In this document: in pieces, positions 5,458 through 10,325 of the stretch
Numbering within the stretch: the stretch's first letter is position 1
Layout: each line of letters starts with the position of its first letter
Source: Chitinophagaceae bacterium
GTDB taxonomy: Bacteria > Bacteroidota > Bacteroidia > Chitinophagales > Chitinophagaceae
NCBI GenBank assembly: GCA_025924755.1
Contig: JAICHT010000113.1
Location: forward strand, 1 to 10,325
Reading direction: 5' to 3'
DNA: 10,325 nt
Program-made: the position numbers and the translations under genes
The notes under the pieces: generated by a model
The model's input: the letters and a program-made list of their open reading frames with translations, nothing else
Told to the model about the DNA's origin: nothing
The model's database searches: none

Positions 5458-6255
5458 TTAAAAATCAGAAAAATCTAAAGGAGTTAAAAATAAGATATCT
5501 GCTTTTGATACGTTGTGCTGGTATCCCGGCATTGAAGAAACTTTTTTCCAGGCCGCATCATTGTTAAAAGCTTTCCAGTGTTCTTCTCTTGATTGCATAC
5601 TGTCAAAGGTGGTCATGTACATTAAGTTAGGCATATGGCTTCCGCTAACCACCTCGGCATAAAAAACAGCATTAAAGTTAAGGCGTTTAAATATCACGGT
5701 TTCGCCGCCCTGGTTAAACATCTGCACCTTATTTAAATAGTATTTTTCGCTTGGGCTTTCATAACTGCGCAACTCATATATCCGGTCGGCTTTATTTCCT
5801 TTTAATTGTGGCAGGCTCATTTGCGGCGCCTTTTCAAACGCATGTAAAACAATGGTCTCAAACCGTGTAAAGGCAGGCTGGTTGTATTGTGCATTCGTAT
5901 ATTCCGTATCGGCCGTAGCATATTCCTTATCTATTTCCAATAGCATCGGCAGCTTCGTTAAGTCATCCAGCGATTTGAAAGGAAAGTATACATATACCTT
6001 TTTATCGGCTGCCGTATCATTACCTACAGGTTTAAAAACACCTACCGTTTTGTATCCCATACGGTGTAGGGCAGGCAGGAAGGCTGTCTGTAAATATTTT
6101 TCAACTAAAGCTTCGTGCTCGTTGTCTACTGCATGGTATATTCTTATTGCGTAATAACTGCCAGCGGCGGCAGGGCTTGCGGTGGCGTTCAGCGAAGTAG
6201 TAATTAAAGTTAAAAAAGAACATAAAACGAAAAGGCTGTAAAAAGTACGTTTCAT
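5458..6255 (-). CDS. Exported NIPSNAP-domain protein (two domain copies)
   Basis: The 265 residues begin with a classical signal peptide: basic MKR, a hydrophobic run to about residue 22, and a small-residue region NATASPAAAG with likely cleavage after A26. No lipobox cysteine is seen at the cleavage site, so it should be periplasmic or secreted rather than a lipoprotein. Two ferredoxin-like halves follow. The first starts at YYAIRIYHA (about 34) and runs to the TRFETIVLHAF segment. The second starts at DRIYELRSYESPSEKYYLNKVQMFNQGGE, the NIPSNAP signature, and runs to the end. Members share the dimeric alpha-beta barrel fold with Dabb proteins, which its operon neighbour also has. Bacterial function is unknown. 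It is the first gene of the operon and faces the divergent sugar porter gene. Confidence 0.88.
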   Translation of the reverse strand: MKRTFYSLFVLCSFLTLITTSLNATASPAAAGSYYAIRIYHAVDNEHEALVEKYLQTAFLPALHRMGYKTVGVFKPVGNDTAADKKVYVYFPFKSLDDLTKLPMLLEIDKEYATADTEYTNAQYNQPAFTRFETIVLHAFEKAPQMSLPQLKGNKADRIYELRSYESPSEKYYLNKVQMFNQGGETVIFKRLNFNAVFYAEVVSGSHMPNLMYMTTFDSMQSREEHWKAFNNDAAWKKVSSMPGYQHNVSKADILFLTPLDFSDF

Positions 6256-6449
6256 ACGAAGCTGTTTATTTTAAAATTGTTTTGAAATAGGTTTTTAATG
6301 ATAACTATTTCGTTGGCGCTTGAAAGTAGTACAAAAATGAATAAAAAATATTTTAATAAAACTTATGTTACAAATTTGGTGGCAACTTATAAAAGAATAA
6401 ACCTAACTTTCAGTTTATACCAAAAATCTGGTAACTAATTGCTTGCTTT
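6256..6449. promoter_or_regulatory. Divergent regulatory region between the two sugar operons
   Basis: These 194 AT-rich bases separate genes that run away from each other, so promoters for both must lie here. For the minus-strand operon, TTTG (6374-6371), a 20-base spacer and TATTTTTT (6350-6343) resemble a -33/-7 pair with one mismatch. For the plus strand the best -7 candidate is TAACTTTC at 6404-6411, also one mismatch, but the nearest TTTG is 25 bases away, which is too far. The palindrome CAAATTTG (6371-6378) supplies a TTTG on both strands. An inverted repeat TACCA-6 bases-TGGTA (6418-6433) lies 17 bases before the porter start and could be a repressor site. All of this rests on reading alone. 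Confidence 0.4.
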
Positions 6450-7772
6450 ATGTACACAAATAGGGTAGTTTTTTGGAGCATCATTGTAGCTCTTGGTGGT
6501 TTTCTTTTTGGTTTTGAAACGGCTGTTATCTCCGGCGCCGAAAAAACAATTCAACAACTTTGGTCTTTAAGTCCTTTTTGGCAGGGCTTCACCGTAGCCT
6601 CAAGCTTAATAGGTACCGTAATCGGTTCTATTATTGCAGGAACACCTGCACAGCGCTATGGCCGCAAAAAAGTGCTTACGGTTATTTCCATCTTGTATTT
6701 GTTCTCTGCTATTGGCTGTGCTTCTACTTCCATATGGTTGTTATTTATTGTCTTCCGGTTTATTGGAGGATTGGCTGTTGGTGCTTCCTCGGTAGTAGGG
6801 CCTATGTATATTTCAGAAATAGCCCCTGCAAAAATCCGTGGCCGGCTTGCAGGATCATTTCAATTAATGATAGTAACGGGCATTTTTGTAGCTTATCTTA
6901 CTAACTTTTTATTTGTAGGAATGGGTGATGCCGCCTGGCGGTGGATGCTGGGAATTATGGTGATACCTGCTGGTTTGTTTGCCATATTGCTTCGCGTAAT
7001 ACCTGAAAGCCCAAGATGGCTGGTATTAAATAACCGTGATGAAGAAGCCAAAGCCGTCTTTCTAAAAACAGGAGAGCCGGATGCCGTAGCGCTTATACGT
7101 GAAGAACATGAACTTTCTAAAAAAGGTATCAAAGAACATCTGTTTAACGGGAAATATAACAAGCCTATTTTATATGCAGTAATCCTCGCCATGTTTAACC
7201 AGCTATCCGGCATCAATGCCATATTATATTATGCACCCCGCATTTTTGAAATGGCCGGTTTTAGTAAAGAGCAGGCATACCTGCAGCCGGTTTATATTGG
7301 TGGTGCTAATTTGTTTTTTACACTGTTGGCTATGACCGTTATTGATAAGTTTGGCAGAAAAGCATTATTATTAATAGGCGCTGTAGGAATGATTATATTC
7401 CTTGGCTTAACTGCCTATGCTTTTAAAGGAAGCGGCGGTATGGGCAGCAATGTATTGATATACCTGATTGGTTTTATTGCATTTTTTGCTTTTTCGCAAG
7501 GTGCGGTTATATGGGTTTTTATCTCAGAGATTTTCCCCAATTCTGTACGTTCGCAGGGCGGCTCACTCGGAAGCTTTACCCATTGGATCATGGCGGCTAT
7601 CATATCATGGACATTTCCGGTAATAGTAGAAGGAAGCCCTAATGGCGGATTTTATTCCTTTGTGTTTTACAGTTTCATGATGTTGGTTTCTTTTATATTT
7701 ATCTGGAAAGTAATGCCGGAAACCAAAGGAAAATCGCTGGAGCAAATAGAAAGAACCCTGGTATTGCATTAA
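6450..7772 (+). CDS. MFS sugar porter (XylE/GLUT type)
   Basis: This 440-residue inner-membrane protein has twelve predicted helices and the standard sugar-porter marks. They are GGFLFGFETAVISGAE in TM1 (16-31), RYGRKK (69-74) in loop 2-3, R103 with the GGLAVGASSVVGPMYISEIAPAKIRG region, PESPRWL (185-191) after TM6, QLSGINAILYYAP (251-263) in TM7, the second RKA loop (FGRKA), WVFISEIFPNSVRSQG (355-370), and PETKGKSLEQIE (423-434) at the end. It should import a monosaccharide, probably with protons. Two usual positions are changed: TM1 has E23 where XylE has the proton-coupling D27, and N250 replaces the first glutamine of the TM7 QQ pair. The fructokinase-like gene follows after 21 bases, so the pair likely imports and phosphorylates the same hexose. 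Confidence 0.93.
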   Translation: MYTNRVVFWSIIVALGGFLFGFETAVISGAEKTIQQLWSLSPFWQGFTVASSLIGTVIGSIIAGTPAQRYGRKKVLTVISILYLFSAIGCASTSIWLLFIVFRFIGGLAVGASSVVGPMYISEIAPAKIRGRLAGSFQLMIVTGIFVAYLTNFLFVGMGDAAWRWMLGIMVIPAGLFAILLRVIPESPRWLVLNNRDEEAKAVFLKTGEPDAVALIREEHELSKKGIKEHLFNGKYNKPILYAVILAMFNQLSGINAILYYAPRIFEMAGFSKEQAYLQPVYIGGANLFFTLLAMTVIDKFGRKALLLIGAVGMIIFLGLTAYAFKGSGGMGSNVLIYLIGFIAFFAFSQGAVIWVFISEIFPNSVRSQGGSLGSFTHWIMAAIISWTFPVIVEGSPNGGFYSFVFYSFMMLVSFIFIWKVMPETKGKSLEQIERTLVLH

Positions 7773-7793
7773 ATCATTTTAATTCCTTTATTT

Positions 7794-8684
7794 ATGGACA
7801 ATGCGAGCCTGAAGCAGGTAGTATGCTTTGGAGAAATTTTGTGGGATGTGCTGCCCGGTGGTGCAAAGCCCGGCGGTGCTCCTATGAACGTAGCTTATCA
7901 TTTAAAAAAGCTAGGCCTTCAGCCTACAATAATAACAAGGGTTGGCGAAGATGAATATGGAACCCGACTGATTGAGCTAATGCGTCAGCATGGCATTGCT
8001 ACTACCTATTTCCAAACCGACCCGGTACACAGCACCGGTATGGTATATGCGGAGCCAAACGAAAACCACGAAGTAACTTATGATATAGTATACCCGGCCG
8101 CCTGGGATTTTATTACTAAAGATGAGGCCACTGAACATGCCCTGCAATCTGCCGACTACTTTATATATGGCAGTTTGATAACAAGAGGGGAGCAATCAAA
8201 AAGCACGTTGTTTCAGCTTTTGGAATTGGCAAAAACAAAAGTATTGGATATCAATTTGCGGCCACCCTTTTTTAACCAAACCCTTATTGAGCAACTGATG
8301 CAGCAGGTAGACATCCTGAAGTTAAATGAGTCGGAGTTGGCGTTAATTGCCGGTTGGTATAACGATGCTGCAGATATAAAAGAACAATTACGTTTTTTAC
8401 AGGATAAGTTTCAAGTCCCAACTGTTATAGTAACAAGGGGAGGAGATGGTGCCATTTTAAATTTGAACGGAGCGCTATATGAACATCCGGGCTATAAAGT
8501 GCAAGTGGCAGATACTGTAGGCAGCGGCGATGCTTTTTTAGCCGGCATGCTTTATAAATTATCGCAAAACACACCACCGCAACAAGCCTTGAATTTTGCC
8601 AGTGCAATAGGCGCTTTGGTAGCATCTTATTCTGGTGCCTGGCCTGATTATAAAGTAGAAGAGATAACAGCGCTGATGCGATAA
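7794..8684 (+). CDS. PfkB-family sugar kinase, probable fructokinase
   Basis: The 296 residues form a complete ribokinase-like (PfkB) fold. The N-terminus reads CFGEILWDVLPGGAKPGGAPMNVAYHL, where GGAPMNVA (27-34) contacts sugar. DINLRPPFF (152-160) and KLNESELALI (176-185) are typical of the fructokinase subgroup. VTRGGDGA (213-220) and DTVGSGDAFLAG (240-251) form the ATP and anion-hole end, with D246 as catalytic base. GEILWDVLP with NLRPPFF is the usual pattern of bacterial fructokinases, so fructose to fructose 6-phosphate with ATP is the likeliest reaction, though related sugars cannot be ruled out. It is in the cytoplasm. It is the second gene of a two-gene operon with the sugar porter and ends before a strong bidirectional terminator. 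Confidence 0.92.
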   Translation: MDNASLKQVVCFGEILWDVLPGGAKPGGAPMNVAYHLKKLGLQPTIITRVGEDEYGTRLIELMRQHGIATTYFQTDPVHSTGMVYAEPNENHEVTYDIVYPAAWDFITKDEATEHALQSADYFIYGSLITRGEQSKSTLFQLLELAKTKVLDINLRPPFFNQTLIEQLMQQVDILKLNESELALIAGWYNDAADIKEQLRFLQDKFQVPTVIVTRGGDGAILNLNGALYEHPGYKVQVADTVGSGDAFLAGMLYKLSQNTPPQQALNFASAIGALVASYSGAWPDYKVEEITALMR

Positions 8685-8740
8685 ATAGTTTAAAGAGATT
8701 ATCCTATTTCATTATTAATACTTCTATTGCTTTTAAATAA

Positions 8741-8771
8741 AAAAGTTGCAGCTTATATGGCTGCAACTTTT
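8741..8771. terminator. Bidirectional intrinsic terminator
   Basis: A perfect 12-bp stem (AAAAGTTGCAGC at 8741-8752, GCTGCAACTTTT at 8760-8771) encloses a seven-base loop TTATATG. The arms end in A-runs and T-runs, so the transcript ends in U residues in both directions. It sits between the converging kinase (ends 8684) and GMC (ends 8792) genes and should stop both. Confidence 0.9.
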
Positions 8772-8791
8772 AAAATATAAGTTCGCTTAAA

Positions 8792-10325
8792 TTAAATCTC
8801 TCTTCTTTTCATTGCGTTTACGGCATAGTCTACTGCTCTTGCTGTTAATGCCATATAGGTTAAGGATGGATTTTGAGTAGAAGTGGAGGTCATACAAGCA
8901 CCGTCCGTAACAAATACATTCGGGCAGGCATGTAATTGATTCCATTTGTTGAGCAGGGATGTTTTAGGATCATGGCCCATACGGACGCCGCCCATTTCAT
9001 GAATATCCAATCCTGGCGCTTGTTTGCTATCATCTACAGTGATATGGGTAAACCCCGCTGCGGTATACATTTCGGTCATCTGCTCCTGAAAGTCCTTTAC
9101 CATTTTTTCGTCGTTGTCATCATATTGAACCGAAATATTAAGTAAGGGTACACCCCAGTTATCCTTTTTAGTCGCATCTAAACTGACAAAGTTGGTTTCT
9201 TTTGGTATGGTTTCACCCATCATATGCGATCCGACATACCACGGGCCCAATTCATTGTTTTTGTTGGAAAGATTTTCTTTTAATCCTGCACCTACACCTT
9301 CTGCGTTTCGGTGTATGGAACGACCGGAACCAAAGCCGGCAGCATAGCCACGCAGAAAATCAGTTTCTTGTTTAAAAACATTCCGGAAACGGGGAATATA
9401 GGCACTGGTAGGCGTTCTTCCATCGGTGGTAGAATCCTTAAAGCCATCATACTGGCCGGATATATGGGCACGATAATTATGAAACGCAAAATATTTTCCA
9501 AGCAGTCCATTGTCATTTCCCAATCCATTTGGAAAGCGGTGCGATTTGGAATTTAATAAAATCAGGTTGGTATTTAAGGCTGCTGCGTTTACAAAAATTA
9601 CGGGTGCATAATATTCAACCGATTCTTTGGTATTGGCATCTATCACCCGTACACCGGTAGCTTTTCCTTTTTGCTCGTCATATATAATAGATTGCACTAC
9701 CGAAAAAGGACGTAAGGACATATTGCCGGTTTTTGCCGCCCAGGGTATCGTAGTAGAATTGGAATTATAATAACCACCAAATGGGCAGCCTCTTTGACAT
9801 AGATCTCTTTTTTGGCACTGGCCCCTGCCTTGTTCTATATGTATCGGCTGCGGTTGGGTAAGGTGAGCACAACGGGCATATATTACGTGTCGGTCTTTGT
9901 ATTTTTTAGCTACAAAATCTTTAAAATAATTTTCTACACAAGTAAGTTCAAGCGGCGGCAGAAATTCGCCATCGGGCAAATTGGGTAAGCCGTCTTTATT
10001 CCCGCTGATGCCTGCAAATTTCTCCACATGACTATACCAGGGCGCAATATCTTTATAGCGGATGGGCCAGTCTACAGCAAAACCATCCCGCGCAGGGCCA
10101 TCAAAATCGTAATCGCTCCAGCGCTGCGTCTGGCGTGCCCACATAATAGATTTGCCGCCTACCTGGTAGCCGCGAATCCAATCAAACGGTTTTTCCTGTA
10201 CATACGGATGCTCGTTATCTTTTACAAAAAAATGAGCAGCGTCTTCTCTAAATGCATAGCAGCGGCTTATCACAGGGTTTGCTTCAGTAATTTCCAATGG
10301 CATTTGCCCGCGGTGTTTAAACTCC
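8792..10325 (-). CDS. GMC-family FAD oxidoreductase, N-terminus beyond the right edge
   Basis: The frame stays open to the last base of the window. The residues before the Met encoded at 10301-10303 read EFKHRGQM, which continues the conserved 'PWEFKHRG' type segment, so that Met is internal. About 511 residues are visible. Only the N-terminal part with the FAD Rossmann motif GxGxxG is missing, probably some 50-60 residues. Counting from the Met at 10303, the FAD segment GYQVGGKSIMWARQTQRWSDYDF spans 45-67. A cysteine cluster lies at C163, C169 and C173. HEMGGVRMG (435-443) carries the likely catalytic H435, and NPSLTYMALTARA (478-490) carries its N478 partner. Relatives oxidise sugars, polyols or sugar acids in the periplasm or at the membrane, often with a small subunit, which was not seen here. 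The gene converges on the kinase gene. Confidence 0.9.
   Translation of the reverse strand, partial: EFKHRGQMPLEITEANPVISRCYAFREDAAHFFVKDNEHPYVQEKPFDWIRGYQVGGKSIMWARQTQRWSDYDFDGPARDGFAVDWPIRYKDIAPWYSHVEKFAGISGNKDGLPNLPDGEFLPPLELTCVENYFKDFVAKKYKDRHVIYARCAHLTQPQPIHIEQGRGQCQKRDLCQRGCPFGGYYNSNSTTIPWAAKTGNMSLRPFSVVQSIIYDEQKGKATGVRVIDANTKESVEYYAPVIFVNAAALNTNLILLNSKSHRFPNGLGNDNGLLGKYFAFHNYRAHISGQYDGFKDSTTDGRTPTSAYIPRFRNVFKQETDFLRGYAAGFGSGRSIHRNAEGVGAGLKENLSNKNNELGPWYVGSHMMGETIPKETNFVSLDATKKDNWGVPLLNISVQYDDNDEKMVKDFQEQMTEMYTAAGFTHITVDDSKQAPGLDIHEMGGVRMGHDPKTSLLNKWNQLHACPNVFVTDGACMTSTSTQNPSLTYMALTARAVDYAVNAMKRREI

Noticed and set aside
9292..9556. Open frames of about 80 residues within the GMC gene
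   Set aside because: They overlap a continuous coding frame with catalytic motifs on both sides, so they have no independent support.
1..10325. CRISPR array, insertion sequence, recombinase or known defence genes
   Set aside because: No regularly spaced direct repeats, transposase or integrase motifs, or terminal inverted repeats were found on reading the window.

Overview
The window looks like chromosomal DNA from a Bacteroidota bacterium, most likely a Chitinophagaceae-type soil or aquatic organism. The evidence is a base composition of roughly 40% GC by eye, almost no Shine-Dalgarno sequences, promoter boxes of the TAnnTTTG type ahead of the tRNA, and protein families common in that phylum (nucleoside-permease-type MFS, Dabb, NIPSNAP, Gfo/Idh/MocA and GMC oxidoreductases). 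The genus is an inference.

Left part (1-2451) is loosely packed and accessory in character. It holds the coiled-coil tail of a gene that starts outside the window, two small unnamed proteins (222-572 and 688-939) with a possible tiny overlapping ORF between them (569-715), a stand-alone response-regulator receiver protein (1190-1645), a convergent 100-residue unknown (1661-1963), and a 488-base stretch with no convincing gene. It ends at a tRNA-Arg(TCT) gene on the minus strand (2452-2525). A NotI-type 16-bp palindrome overlaps the tRNA promoter.

Right part (2572-10325) is a compact carbohydrate-metabolism locus. Four minus-strand genes form a likely operon in the order NIPSNAP-domain secreted protein, Dabb-domain protein, MFS permease of the nucleoside:H+ symporter type, and Gfo/Idh/MocA dehydrogenase. 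Divergent from it, across a 194-base intergenic region, is a two-gene plus-strand operon of a XylE/GLUT-type sugar porter and a PfkB fructokinase-like sugar kinase. A strong bidirectional hairpin terminator then separates the kinase from a convergent GMC-family FAD oxidoreductase, whose N-terminus lies beyond the right edge.

Taken together the right part suggests import of a monosaccharide (plausibly fructose or a related hexose) and its phosphorylation. Next to it sits an oxidative sugar or polyol module with a GMC dehydrogenase, an NAD(P)-dependent dehydrogenase and a second permease. The actual substrates cannot be read from the sequence. No CRISPR array, insertion sequence, recombinase or recognisable defence system was seen. 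Most of the window is ordinary metabolism; the least explained parts are the small genes on the left and the gene-free flank of the tRNA.
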